Shown: piece after piece, positions 21,893-34,440 of the stretch | How the letters are laid out: each line of letters starts with the position of its first letter | Numbering within the stretch: position 1 is the first letter of the stretch | Origin: Beta vulgaris subsp. vulgaris | Lineage: Eukaryota; Streptophyta; Magnoliopsida; Caryophyllales; Amaranthaceae | Assembly (NCBI RefSeq): GCF_026745355.1 | Contig: NC_079209.1 | Location: 37,866,577-37,930,576, forward strand | DNA length: 64,000 nucleotides | Direction: 5' to 3' | Translations under genes and position numbers: made by a program | The notes under the pieces: generated by a model | The model's database searches: none | What the model saw: the letters and a program-made list of their open reading frames with translations, nothing else | Told to the model about the DNA's origin: nothing

Positions 21893-24800
21893 ATGTCTAA
21901 AGAAGCAAGGACTCACCGTGAAAACGAAATTGGTGAGGCGTTGGCCTCAAAGGCCACTTCCATGCAATCTGAAGCTGCTTGCCAACTATGCAACGCCATA
22001 AAAGTGAACCTTAGACATTATAAATCTCTAGTATTCTGGTATGTGAATGAAAATTCTGATACCCCTGAGACGCCCCTGAAGGAGAAAATGGTTGCTTTTG
22101 GAGCTGAATTTCCTTTTAAGTTAAGGAGTCCACATCGCCAGCCTATTCTAGAGTAGTAGTGTTACCAATTCTTGGATCACATCATCTTAAAAGATGGAAA
22201 ACCCAGGAGACTTCCCTTCACTTCAAGGTCAACTATCCGTTTACATTGGCCTTTATCTAGTAAACCATTTAAGGGTTAGATTTCAGGAGTGGATGCAAGG
22301 GCATGGTTTATGCGCATGCAACCCTTTCATGAAAAATGGACCAAGAACAAGATACTCCCTTTCTTGAGGCTAGCTTCTTATGAGACTATTCCTTTTGATG
22401 GAGCCCTCTTTACTGCTTTATTGGCTTGTTGGGATCTTGTCATCAATTTCTTATTGTTCAAATGGGGACCAATGACTATAAACTTGGCTGATATTGCTTT
22501 CATCACTGGGACTTCACCCACAGGTAAGTATGGGATTGACCTCCCTATCTTCCATCATGTGAAAAAAAATACAATGAATTGTATATCAATGTCTATTTAT
22601 CTTTCGTCAAATTGCTAATCCTTCTGCCAGTGCTAGCAAGTGCGACTTTCAAAGGTTTGTTGACTTCTTCACTAGTAAGAATTCAAGAGAAGCAGTAACC
22701 CCCTAGGAAGAAGTATTATTTCTCACCTTTGCTTTGTCCAGATTGATGATGTCTAGGGCTGTAGGTGTGGTAACATTATGGTTATCTCTTGCTGTTAACA
22801 TCTCCAACACTTCTGAGGAAGTTGCTTTAGTTCCTATCTTATTAGGACAACTTTATAGATGCCTCTATAGAAGTCGAGAGTCTTTCAAAGGTTTTGGTAT
22901 TCCTACCTCTGAATCTCCTATTTTTCCAACTGATAAAGGGTTTGCACCCTTATGGCTCTTGACTTGTTGGGGCCATACATATTTTTCAAGCTTATTAGTA
23001 CTCAAATCCCCTCCTACTTTTGAAGCAACTAAAGGACAAATGGACAAGCCCTTTCTTTTGATCCTTTATCATTCCTGTCCAAACTTGAAGACTGTAGCTG
23101 TCATGGTTAAGTTAGCTTCAATCTCATATCTCCAGATACAATATGGCATCCCAGCTTGCTTTTTTCACACTTCTTGGTATTTTATCGCCACCTTGGCACT
23201 TGGCATGGCTTCCCAGGCAAGGAACCTGCTTATGTTAAAGAAGAGCCTTGGCACCTTTCTGCAGTGCCTGCATGGATGCAATCCTTGGACATTCACTCTG
23301 GTTCCATAAACAGTGGAGAATTTTGGAGTAGTGTTCTTAGATCCAGGAATTTAGTGGAAGCTGAACCTGAGTATTTTGGCTTTGAAGTCTATAATCCACA
23401 ACTAGTATCTAGACAGTTTGGATTACTTCAAATGGTAGCCTTACCCTTCTTCCTGACTCGCAATGATCCTTGGATGTCAAGGGGTCGTTTTGAAGAAGGT
23501 AAAGACCTTTGCAGCAATACTCTCAACATCACCCTTATGTCCATCACTCCATGGAAATGGGTTTCAAAAGTTGTTTAAGGTTTCCAAACTTGGTGGGATC
23601 ACGCCTTCCCAAATGATCAACAATGTGCTGATGCTATAGCATACTTTGAAGATCAACTGTTCTTGGGTGGTGAGGAACCTATCTTCTTAGTTATGTTTAT
23701 AACTTTAAAGAGAATATATTTTTACCTAATTTTTTTCTGTTCTTTACTTTGATACTTTTTAGCAAAAGCTGACAAGAAAAAACTGAAGATTCCTAAAGGA
23801 ATGGGAATAGATTCTAGGTATGGCAAACTATACCGGAATGTTGCTGCCATTGATCAAGGAGCCTCTTACGGAGATGTCTAAACTAAAGAGGACATTCAGG
23901 CCATGGAACCAATGGAATAAATTGATCCTCTCAAAAGAGCTGCTAGGAAGAGAGATATAAATGTCTTTTCATTTCCAAAAGCATTTCATCTCCTGAGCTA
24001 GTGGAGCAATCTGAATCTACTCAAAATATCTCCAAGATAAAAGACATTAGTTCCCCTTCAGCTTCATGACCTTTGAGACATTCATATAGAAAACGTCCCA
24101 AATTGAAAACTTCTTCTATCATCCAGCATTTTAATGTTTCTTTTGATGAAGAACATGCTAAGACCATATCTGAAATCATTCCAAAAATGAAAAGCTACAA
24201 GGAACTAAAATAGGTATGTATATATCTATTTACCTTCCTTGATACAGAGCTTTATGTTTAGTAATAACCTGTTTTTGCATAACCTATTGTGCATTACAGG
24301 TCCACCTGGTCCAATAAAGTCTAAGTCTAAATATTTGGATGATCCATCTTTGGATGTGTCGGCAAATCATAATCTTAGACAACCTTCATACTCTAATTTC
24401 ATAAGTTTAACTGTTGCATACGCTCTTACAACAACTAATCCATGACAAGATAAGGAGGATGTTCATTTCAATAAGTCCAACGTTATTCATGCTGACGAGC
24501 CCACTTACTCTTCGCCAAGTAAGATTGCCCCCCCCAGTTGTAATCAACAACTGGTCCTACTTTGGTAGAATAAGTTGTTGTGGAAGAAGATAGTCCCCCC
24601 CAAGAAGAGGCTAATCTTAATATGACATCTGTTGAAGAAAGCCCCTTCTTTCAACGAGATGAAGAACTCATAGATTCCATTCCATTGAATGTTGAGTTTC
24701 CTGATTCTTCTCCTTCCTCAAAAGTGGTTATGGCAAATCCTTCTACTCTCAGAGAGGAGATTCCAACAGACATCATCCCTTTGGACGTTGCACCTTTGAG

Positions 24801-25709
24801 GAGCAACTTTAAATCTTTGGACACCTTTCCATCAAAGGATTCTTCATCTTCACAATCCTCTTCTGGAACTGGTTTGCATTCTTTTCCACCATAGATTCGC
24901 TTTAGACTTTTTCTATTTGAATCCACTTCCTCATAAAATCAGACTTCACTATCTTGCTAACTTGACCTCTCTTCTTTATGATGCAGAGGGAAGCAATCAA
25001 GAAGCAAGTATGATGAAAAAGTCTGATGGAGGAAAAGAATCCATTGTTGTAAGAGAATAACTTGCTTCTAGCAATGTTATGAACAGTCCTGAGGAACATT
25101 CTGAACACATCAAGCAAGAAGACAAAATATGGAATCTTTACCTCATTCTTTGAGAAAAATCCTTATGATCAGGGTTCTGGACAAGCTCTTAAACAACTTT
25201 TGGAATCTTTGATACTCCAAGGCTTTGAGTATTGGATACCTTGCCTCAACTATGTAAAGGAAACTCTTCTTCTTCAGCACTTTAATACCGAGATAGAAGT
25301 TTAATCCCTTAAGTTTTCGGTTCATAAACTCCAAGAAGAAGAGACTTCTTTGGAAGTCCAGGCCAAATCTTTTAAGAGTTTCACTGTACAGACTCAAATG
25401 TCTTTGGACTTTTATGACCAATAGCTGAAATCTCTTTCTCATGAAAGTTAATCCTTGCAGAATCGCTTGGTTGAGATTAATAAAGAAGAAATCAACATTA
25501 TTAATGAGAAGTCGTCTCTTAAGAATTCCATTGAAAAAGATGAAGGAAAGCTAGACCAGGGACGCGCCAAACTCGCCACTTTAAGGCAAGAGATGTTCAA
25601 AGACATGGCAGTCCAGTAGAGCTTAATTCTCCAGAAGGAGAAAGTTTGTAATGCTTGGTCAGCTATAAAAAATCTTAGTTTAGTTGTGAATAAAAGTAGG
25701 AACGTTTAA
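21893..25709 (+). pseudogene. Plant-mobile-domain (PMD) gene, antisense to the Tat element
   Basis: The ATG at 21893 opens 87 codons. After short disruptions, 22289-22618 encodes VDARAWFMRMQPFHEKW, LRLASYETIPFD, LLACWD and INLADIAFITGTSPTGKYG. These are hallmarks of the aminotransferase-like plant mobile domain, which is shared by host MAIL/MAIN-type genes and several transposons. The domain continues through 22734-23309 and, after a frameshift near 23200, through 23156-23578. Candidate introns with GT...AG borders lie near 23690-23762 and 24213-24299 (GTATGTAT...TGCATTACAG). The downstream part is Ser/Pro/Glu-rich (24580-24894) and then coiled-coil-like (about 25440-25709). It ends 28 bp from the integrase end on the other strand, so the two genes converge. 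PMD-type ORFs antisense to gag-pol have been reported in some plant Ty3/gypsy elements. This copy has several stops. Confidence 0.72.
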
Positions 25710-25736
25710 GAATACTATTATTGTAATAATATACTT

Positions 25737-26900
25737 TTAATAATCTCTTGATGTTTGAATCAATTCCGCATGCCTTTTTTGAAAAACAAGATCATGCTGT
25801 TCCCAGATAGAGGGATGATATTTTTTAAGAAATTTGTCATTTAAAGCTCTATCTTCCACATTGTCATCTAAATCTTTCAATAGGTATGCTTTGCCAGATA
25901 GTTTCTTATGAATGATGAAATGGCCTTGCCATTTGGGTGACCACTTTCCTAGTTGAGGGTCTTTATAAGATGCCTTTGGTAGAAACATCTTCCAAACATT
26001 ATCATTCTCCTGAAATTCTTTTAGCACTACCTTTTTATTATTGGCTCTAGCAACCTTCTCCTATTGGATTCTCATTTTAGCTAAAGTTTCTTCCTTAGTT
26101 TCTAAAGCATCCATTACTTTAATATTCATGGCATGAGAGTAATCATATCCTGATAATCCCATTTATCAGGCTACTCGGGAAGACCTTATATTTATCTTAG
26201 CAGGGATTACTGGAGTATGTCCATAAACTAAGTTGAAAGGAGTAACTCTGGTTGCTTCTCTTTTAGAGGTCCTGTAGGCCCATAGAGCATATAGCAACAA
26301 TTCATCCCACTTTCTAGGATTATTATCCACCATTTTTGAGATTACTTTTACTATGATCTTGTTAGTAGCCTCAGCTTGACCATTATCTTGTGCATAGTAA
26401 GTTGTTGAATGCAACTTAGTGATCCCAAATAGGGTAAGATAATCCAATAAATCAGGGTGTCTAAACATTGTAGCCTGATCAAAGGTTATGGTTTCTAGAA
26501 TCCCAAATCTTGTGAAGATTTTTTCTTCTAGGAAATTTATCATAACATGTGTATTAATCTTAACAAAACCTTGTGCTTCTACCCATTTAGTGAAATAATC
26601 CATAATTACTAGGATGTAAGAATGCTTTTTGGAAGATGGAGGATTAATTTCCTCTATAGCATCTACTACCCATCCTCGAAATGGTTAAGGCTTAAGGATG
26701 TACTTTAGCTCTGAGGCTGGAGCCCTACTAATGGGTCGAAACTTTTGACATCTTTTACAACCTTTTGCTAGTCTATACAGTCTTTTCACATAGTAGGTCA
26801 ATAGTAACCATGTTCATGCAACAACCATCTCATTTTTAGACCATTTTGATGAGCCCCATATAGTCCCTGATGAATTTCTGCCATGAGAGTTGAAGCTCCC
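25737..26900 (-). pseudogene. pol: Tat integrase
   Basis: On the minus strand, from about 26900: the GYYWPT-type zinc-binding region, then a core with MDYFTKWVEA (first catalytic Asp), TFDQATMFRHP (second, D then N-terminal to the usual G-x-x-F), and the glutamate of QDNGQAEATNK. These are in an open frame 26166-26603. After a short break the C-terminal part is open from 26027 to 25737 and shows GKWSPKWQGHFIIHKKLSGKAYLLKDL, the GPF-like beta-barrel tail. Stops near 26140-26165 and 26640-26700 break the frame. It converges with the PMD gene. Confidence 0.85.
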
Positions 26901-27660
26901 CCAACATCTACACATTTTAAAAGTAATCCTTCTGAATCCTTTCTGTGTAACTCTTCGAATTGCATACAAAATTTGGTTGCAGCCATTCTAACTCTATTGG
27001 GTACTTTTATCCTAGTTGGATCTTGAAGATATTGAATAATTTCTTTTCTCCAATCCTCATCCTCTATTAATATTGAAATTTTATAGACTTCCAATATACT
27101 TTCTGATATTTCTATATCAGCTGCATTAACATGATCCAAGACTTTTTCTTGAAGGATGATATCTTCATTCCGTGAAGGTATATCCTCTCTAGCGGAAGCT
27201 ATTTGAGACAATTGATCTGCTGTTCCATTTTCTTCTCTAGGAATATGTATGAAAGAAATTAATTTAAATTGTTTAGACAATCTTTGTACTTTCTGACTAT
27301 ATTCCTGGGACACCGATGAAATACATTTAAATTCTCCAGTCATTTGATGAATGACCAACTGAGAATCTCCATATATTTAGCCTTCTTAGCTCCCAATTCT
27401 AATAACAACTCTAGTCCAATTAATAGAGCTTCATATTTAGCCCTGTTATTTGTGCATGGATCTCTCAAAGTTATTGCTACTTTAGTTGGAACCCCATTAG
27501 GAAATAGAATATATATTCCATCTCATGCTGTTTCTCTGGTATTAGAACCATCGAAGAATAATGTCCATGGGAGAACGTCTCCATCAATGATTCCAGATTC
27601 ACAACAAGGGTGAGTTGCTAGGAAATCAGCTAGAATAGAGCTTGACCTTTTACTGCTTTT
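26798..27660 (-). pseudogene. pol: Tat archaeal-type RNase H (second RNase H)
   Basis: The minus strand reads PWTLFFDGSN near 27540-27570 (first catalytic Asp), then NNRAKYEALLIGLELL near 27395-27450 (catalytic Glu). Next are MVIHQMTGEF at 27358 and PREENGTADQLSQIAS near 27200-27245 (last catalytic Asp in the ADxLS motif). This is the RVT_3-type, archaeal-like RNase H that plant Tat elements carry in addition to the RT-linked one. A stop or frameshift lies near 27380. The tail (to 26798) leads into the integrase zinc region. Confidence 0.85.
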
Positions 27661-28211
27661 TAAGGCACGTAAATTAAATCAAATTGCAGTAGGTGTAGAC
27701 TCCATTTGCTTAACCTTCCTTTTATGAACGGTTGAGATATCACAAATTTTATAACATCCATTAGAGACACCACTTCTACTGTGAAGGCCATGAAATAATG
27801 TATAAGCTTAACAGACGCATCATATAAGCATAGACACCATTTTTCTGCCATGGTATGCCTTCGCTCCGTATCATGCAAGATTCTACTTAGGTAGAAGATA
27901 GCTTGCTCATGTGCTTTCTCATTTTCTTGAGTAAGGAGACTACCAATGGAATCTTCACAGGCTGATAGATATAACCTTAATGGTTTTCCATTTTGCCTTG
28001 GAGGAATCAATACTAGAGGGTTTGCCATATCTTGTTTGATTTGATCAAAAGCCTCTTGATGATCCTTATTCAATTGAAACTCTGATTCATGTTATAATCT
28101 TAACAGAGGTGAAAACTTTTTAGTTTTACCAGCTAGATTAGCCATAAATCTCCTAACATAATTTACCTGTCCAAGGAATCTTTGTAGTTCCTTCTTCTTG
28201 GAAGGAGGTTT
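27660..28211 (-). pseudogene. pol: Tat reverse transcriptase C-terminus and RT-linked RNase H
   Basis: Begins at the Tekay insertion (28211) with PPSKKKELQRFLGQVNYVRRF, the RT thumb/connection region, then a stop near 28095. It resumes as DHQEAFDQIKQDMANP, SACEDSIGSLLTQENE (RNase H first Asp replaced by an acidic SACED context), AIFYLSRILHDTERRHTMAEK, and SKWSLHLLQFDLIYVP at 27660. The upstream half of RT lies beyond the insertion, at 40479-41520. Confidence 0.87.
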
Positions 28212-29397
28212 TGTTACACCCCAATAATTCTCTCTTTTAAGAAATACCTTTATAATATAAAAGTAGGGAATTGCCCAAGTATTATCGCCCGTGTGATAAC
28301 GTATCGGCTTATTCAGAATGTTGCAGCGGAAAACACATAACTAAACTTTAACCTTTTATTATAAATAAATAAATAAATAAATAATTATTTTGAAATCAAA
28401 TATTCTAAATAATTCTACTCAAATAAACTTAATAAAGTACGTTCCTACTAATGCAGAAAATAAAATATACTTTACACATTCTCTCCATTCCAGATTCCCA
28501 ATGATGCACATCTGCGAACTTGTAATGTCAATGCATTAAAGAATCTACTCACCAAAATGGGTCATCACAGGATCAATAAGGCAAAGCCATGATCAACAAT
28601 CACACACAAAGCACGTAATCAGCAAAGTTGAGTACTACATACTAAAACATAAGCATTCCTAACATGATACTAAATAAATAACCTGCAGGGATGAATAATA
28701 ATAATCTAATCATATAACATTCTGCAGACAACTTTTACTGAACTAAACTCTAAACATCTTTTTACTATATATATAATCATAAAACATGCAGGGATAAATA
28801 ATAATATCTTTTTATTAAGCTGAGTTATCTTATCTACTAATGCCTTCACTAGGAAGACGAAATTCGGGAGCTACCACGTATTCCAGAAATGACTTGCGAT
28901 GTCGAGAAACCTTTGCTAACTTGTAATAGGGATGGTGATCAACCCATCTCCCGTGAAAAAGCTATGGGCTACCACCATGTACCCCAACTCCTAATGTTTA
29001 ACTCTAGACGTGCACCAGTCTATAGTCTATAACTATCATCGTTACACTTTACGTTATTTACAACTTATTACTTATTATGACACACATACAAGTAACACAG
29101 AAATAACAAATCAAACATTGACAACTGAACTTCTTTTATCTTAGGATTCAATAAGTGATCACAAGTTACAACCCAAGACTTACTTTCTTTTAATCTCAAA
29201 CTTTCTTATTTGTTGAACCTAGCCAACAATCAAACTTACCTTTAAAAGGCACAACTTGTCAACTTACCAAATAAGGCCCACAATCCTCATAAAGTAGTGA
29301 AAATAATACTTGTAAGGGAACACATGAATAACATGATTCAATCTTAATAACATATTAATTCCCCATACCAATTAATAAATAAAGTTCTCATCCACAT

Positions 29398-30137
29398 CAT
29401 TACAAAAAAAATTAGCTATAGAGGCACATCATTTGGCCGACTTGCCTCTAAAAACCCCTTTTACCATCACATAAACATGGTTGCCTCTAATTATATGGTT
29501 TTTAGTGTCAAGTATATTCTGGTGCCTCTAAAGATACATTTTAGCATCAGACAAATGTTGGTTGCCTCTAAAATCATGTTTTTCGCATCACGTGGATATT
29601 GGTTGTCTCTAAATCCATATTTTTAGCATCACATGAATTTAATTGTCTCTAAAGCCATTTTTTTTAGCATCAACTGTAGTTAGTTGTCTCTAAAGCCATG
29701 TATTTAGCGTCACATGACTTTAGTTGTCTCTAAAACCATTTTTTTCAGCATCAACTGTTGTTAGTTGTGTCTAAAGCCATGTATTTAGCGTCACATGAAT
29801 TTAGTTGTCTCTAAAGCCATTTTTTCAGCATCAACCGTAGTTAGTTGTCTCTAAAGGGTTGTATTTAGCGTCACATGAATTCAGTTGTCTCTAAAGCCAT
29901 TTTTTCAACATCAACTGTAGTTAGTTGTCTTTAAATCCATGTATTTAGCGTCACATGAATTTAGTTGTCTCTAAAGCCATTTTTTCAGCATCAACTGTAG
30001 TTAGTTGTCTCTAAAGCCATGTATTTAACGTCACATGAATTCAGTTGTCTCGATAGCCATTTTTTTCAGCATCACATAGATTATTGTTGCATCTAAAGAT
30101 ATTTTTTAGTGTCACTTGAATTGTCGTTAGTGGTGTC
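29398..30137. mobile_element. Repeat-rich insertion with a CACTA-like start
   Basis: Starts CATTACAAAAAAAATTAGC exactly where similarity to the right LTR is lost; CACTACAAAAAAA is a common plant CACTA terminus, here with one change. The body consists of about 16 imperfect units of about 40 bp alternating TTTAGCGTCACATGAATTTAG and TTGTCTCTAAAGCCAT variants. A TAGTG at about 30128-30137 could be the other end, but the LTR does not visibly resume there. No coding capacity. Confidence 0.5.
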
Positions 30138-30430
30138 AAAAACAAATCTGACTGCTGGGTCAACCTGATATTGACCTGATTTGAATCTGGTTCGACCTCT
30201 GAGGGTCAGTCTCTAGACCTGACCTGGGATTACCCAGACCTGACTGTAGTGGTGTCAGAAACAGATCTAACCACTAGGTCAACCTGATTCTAACCTGACT
30301 TGAACCTGGTTCGACCTGTGAGGGTCAGTCCTCAAATCTGACAGAAACCTGACCTGGGATTACCCAAACCTAACCGGCACCTGGCAAGATTATATGTTGA
30401 CCTGACCAGACAGACCTGCATTCAAACTCA
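30128..30430. repeat. Tandem duplication of about 119 bp
   Basis: TAGTGGTGTCAAAAACA... at 30132 recurs as TAGTGGTGTCAGAAACA at 30251, with the same following phrases (GGTCAACCTGAT, GGTTCGACCT, GAGGGTCAGTC, GACCTGGGATTACCC). Both copies are rich in ACCTGA-type words. Origin not recognised. Confidence 0.75.
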
Positions 30431-31865
30431 AACCCGACAATACTCAACCAGATATTACTAAAATTTAATTATTTTTTATATCGACAAAATCATTCAAATA
30501 TATTAATTTATTAAATTACTTACATTTAATAATTAATTAATAAAAAAAATTAAATTAGATTTAATTTAAGAGTTAACTCCAATTCCTTATAAGTTATAAG
30601 CTAACTCCAATTCCTTCAAACAATACTAATATTTCTCAATAATAGAATCTATATTCTAATTAAACCCTTTTCCATAAATCATAAAACTGATTTTGTAAGG
30701 CTTTTCAATCTTCAATGTGACCAAAAATTCAAGTAATACTAATTAATTGGAATCCAAATCTGAAACTAACCAAACCCTTTAATAAAAAACAAAGAATAAA
30801 GAAAACTAAATTAGAATAACTTATGGAATTCAAACACAATATTAATATTTTTCAATAATAGCATTTATATTCTTATTCAAACAATATAAATATATATATA
30901 TATTTTCCTTATAGTTCACACATATTACTATCATCAACATAAAAATGCAACTTCCTTCCGAAATTGTCAAATCCATAACTTTGATTCCAATTCAAAAATA
31001 AGATAGTAATTATTGATAAACAGGATTTAAATTGATACAGAATTTTACCGAAAAATAAAAACAAACTCGATCAATCGAACAACATTTTAATACACAGATC
31101 TAATGCCTCACCAATCAGGCAATCACAATGATCTAATTTCTAAGCTAACTAAAAATTGAGCAACAACAAGGAAAAAGCAGACTTCACGGCGATAACAGGC
31201 CACCAGTAGTTGCACACCTCGCGGCGGCGCGCCGAACATCAATGTTGGAGGCAGACGAAACCGCAAGAGAGAGGAAATGGGATACGGAACAACCAGCAAC
31301 AGCAGCACCGACAAGGCTTTGGTTATAGGGAAGATCGACGAGCGAAGATCGACGACCGACACCACATAACCGCGTAAAACACTAACCACCAACACTCATA
31401 CCACCACCACCACAGAACCGCCCTCACCACCATGAACCCGACCACCATAGACACCGCCGACACCGCCTTAACCTAACAAAACAAACCACCAAAACTCAAA
31501 TTTGAACTGCAAAGCCCTAATTCGAGGAGAGAGAAAAACATTTCTTGATACTTTGAAGAAATATTTGATGAAGATAATGAAAAACATTTCTTGATACTTT
31601 GACGAAATATTTGATGAAGATAATGAAAGGAGATAGAAGGATGGTGGTGCTAACCCACTAATTCGAACCCAGATCTGGAATTTTAGGGGTGCTTAAGTAA
31701 GGTGGTGTGGTCGCCTGGTCGAATATCGGTGTGGTGGTTGTCAATGTGGGTGGTGGTGGAGAATGGAGCAAAAGAGATGGTTGGTGGTGGAGAGAGGGTC
31801 GAGGTCGCCGGTTTTGCGTTTAGTATGAGAGAAATGATAGAAATTTAGGGTTTCATTTCAGAGTT
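30431..31865. other. Remaining R/U5 part of the Tekay-like left LTR
   Basis: A+T-rich to about 31080, then richer in C and A with CACCACCACC on the plus strand near 31400-31450. A 40-bp direct repeat (AAACATTTCTTGATACTTTGA...) lies at about 31538-31625. No protein domain is seen. I could not align this part with the right LTR. Confidence 0.45.
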
Positions 31866-32132
31866 TGTTTTTATAGGGGGTTGATTTGGGGTTGTTTCAA
31901 TCGTTGGATTAGATCTAATGGTTAGGATAGAAAGAAAGGAGAGATGAGAATTTCTGAAAAAGAAGGAGAAATTGGATCATTTTGGACCATTAGATCAATA
32001 AGATTTTTGCTCTTTTACAAATCAAAGGCTAAAAATTAGGATCCATGTGTTTGTCTTTTGACCAATGAGATTTGAGAATGATAATGTTTATGGATTATGA
32101 CAAAAAAAAATTATTGAATAACCAATGAAAAA

Positions 32133-32346
<214 letters not shown>

Positions 32347-32846
32347 TATATTATAATTGTTATTGTTATCATGTTATTTTATTATTATTATTTCGAATCA
32401 TAATGCTTACCATAATCGAGTCATTAAAATTTTATATAAATCCAGTAATTGATCGTATACTCGTAGTTAATATATAATACTCGTTATTATTATCGTTAGT
32501 TATACTATTATAGCATATGAAGAGTTGATACTCATTAATAATCATTCACGTATTAGCTAGAATGATTCCAATATTATTATATCGTACTAACCTATATAAG
32601 CCTACTGATAAAATAGTTTCTTTATAGTCACATATACATACAAAGTTAAGAAAAGACCATAATTACTATACTAGTATTAAACTATAGTATAACATCAAAA
32701 CAATTAAGTTAATAATTTCATTTGACTTTTAAAATACTCAACCCTCTTTAAATAATCATATCATTTAAAATTAAATTATATTTAAATATAATTATATAAA
32801 TGCTAAAATATATTTATAAAATCCTTTAAAATTATGGGGGATTACA

Positions 32847-32864
32847 ATCTACCTCCCTTAAAAG
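32847..32864 (-). promoter_or_regulatory. Polypurine tract of the Tekay-like element
   Basis: The minus strand reads CTTTTAAGGGAGGTAGAT directly before the LTR start TGTAATCC. The position and the preceding GGGACGAAACTT are typical of this clade. Confidence 0.8.
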
Positions 32865-33104
32865 AAGTTTCGTCCCGAAACTTGACACGAAAACTCACAT
32901 ATTTTCAAAAGTTTGAACTCATTTTTCAAAAGTTTAAAACGAATTGTGCCTCTTGTGCACACTTTTGCTAACTTAAAACACTTGTGTTACTTATAAACAC
33001 ATTTTCTTATGCGGAGAATCTACTTCTTTTGCACTAACATGTGCCAATTGCCCAACATAGGCATACAAATGCATCAAAATCTCATAAAAATAGACAAAAA
33101 GCGC

Positions 33105-33780
33105 GAAATTTATCGCATTCTATCCCCTTTAGAGAAAACGAGTTAAGCCCTCGTAACTCAACTCAAGGAATAAGTCCGGATACTTCTTTTTCATATTATC
33201 CCGCTTCCCACGTTGCCTCTTCAGACTCGTGGTTAGACCAAAATACTTTCACGATGTGGACGTCCTTATTGCGTGCACTATACACTTTTCTGTCGAGAAT
33301 CTTGACAGGTCTTTCCTCATATGTAAGGCTACTATCGATGTGAATTCGTTCAGGCTCTAGGACATGGCGCTCATCAGAGATGTAGCGCTTAAGTTGGGAA
33401 ATATGGAACACGTCGTGCATCTTCTCAAACTCCATTGGCAATGCCAATCTATAGGCTACTTTCCTAATTCGCTCTAAAATCTCATATGGGCCTACATACT
33501 TAGCACTTAACTTACCCATTTTCCGAAATCTCATGGCGCCCTTAGTGGGTGATACTTTCAAGAATACCTTATCACCTATGGCGAACTCATCCTCGCGTCG
33601 TTTCAAGTCAACATAACTCTTCTGTCTATCTTTCGCAGCTTGAATTCTAGCCTGAATCAGTTTGACATTCTTGACGGTTTCCTCAATAAACTCTGTCCCC
33701 AAGACTATATTTTCATTAAAGTCATTCCAATAAATTGGACTTCTACATTTCCGTCCATGTAATGCCTCAAAAGGTGCCAT
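33105..33780 (-). pseudogene. pol: Tekay-like integrase C-terminus with chromodomain
   Basis: The open frame from 33780 reads MAPFEALHGRKCRSPIYW, then GDKVFLKVSPTKG, KLSAKYVGPYEILERI and HDVFHISQLKRY (the GPY/F module). It ends in a chromodomain: PVKILDRKV, IVKVFWSNHESEEATWEAG. A one-base shift near 33197 stops the frame. In the neighbouring frame the expected end (KKKYPDLF...) continues to about 33105. Chromodomains are thought to direct integration into heterochromatin. The change lies after the conserved W-x-x-H-x-x-E-E-x-T-W core. Confidence 0.9.
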
Positions 33781-33804
33781 ATTTATGCTTGCATGATAAT
33801 AGTG

Positions 33805-34440
33805 TTATAGGAAAACTCGGTCTAATCGGTCCTCCCAACTACCTTGAAAGTCAATCGCACATGCTCTTAACATGTCCTCCATAGTCTGGCTAGTCCTCTC
33901 AGTCTGACCATCAGTCGCAGGGTGAAAGGATGTACTCATTTTCAGTGTTGTCCCAAGATTTAATTGGACCTTTTTCCAAAATTTCGAAAGAAACCTAGAG
34001 TCACGGTCAGAAATAATATCCTTTGGAACTCCATGTAGTCTCACCACATGCCTAATGTAAGTCTTAGCCAATTGCTTCTTTTTCCATGTCTCCTTGATAG
34101 GTATAAACACAGCGGATTTGGTCAATCTATCCACAATAACCCAAATAGTGTGATTTCCACTTCTCGTCTTAGGTAAGGCAATCACAAAGTCCATAGAAAT
34201 ATAATTACACTTCCATTTAGGAACCTCTAAGGATTGAACCTTCCCCATGGGTCTCTTATGATCTATCTTCACCTTCTGACAGGTTAGGCACTTAGACACA
34301 TACTCAGCTACCTCTCGCTTCATATTTGGCCACCAATAGATAACCTTAAGGTCTTTATACAATTTATCACCCCCAGGGTGTATAGAATATGGAGTATTAT
34401 GCCCCTCATCCATAAGACGTCTCTTAAGGTCATTATACTT
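33805..34440 (-). pseudogene. pol: Tekay-like integrase zinc-binding region and core
   Basis: An open frame of 202 codons: GHNTPYSIHPGGDKLYKDLK, YWWPNMKREVAEYVSKCLTCQKVK (the CxxC half of the HHCC finger), then the core with MDFVIALPK (first Asp), DIISDRDSRF (second Asp) and HPATDGQTERTSQTMED (catalytic Glu). The end reads SWEDRLDRVFL and stops just before the C-terminal part at 33780, so a stop separates the two. Stops also separate it from RNase H upstream. Confidence 0.9.

Noticed and set aside
30128..30430. CACTA right end at TAGTG near 30133
   Set aside because: The LTR sequence expected after a target duplication does not follow, so the end cannot be fixed there.
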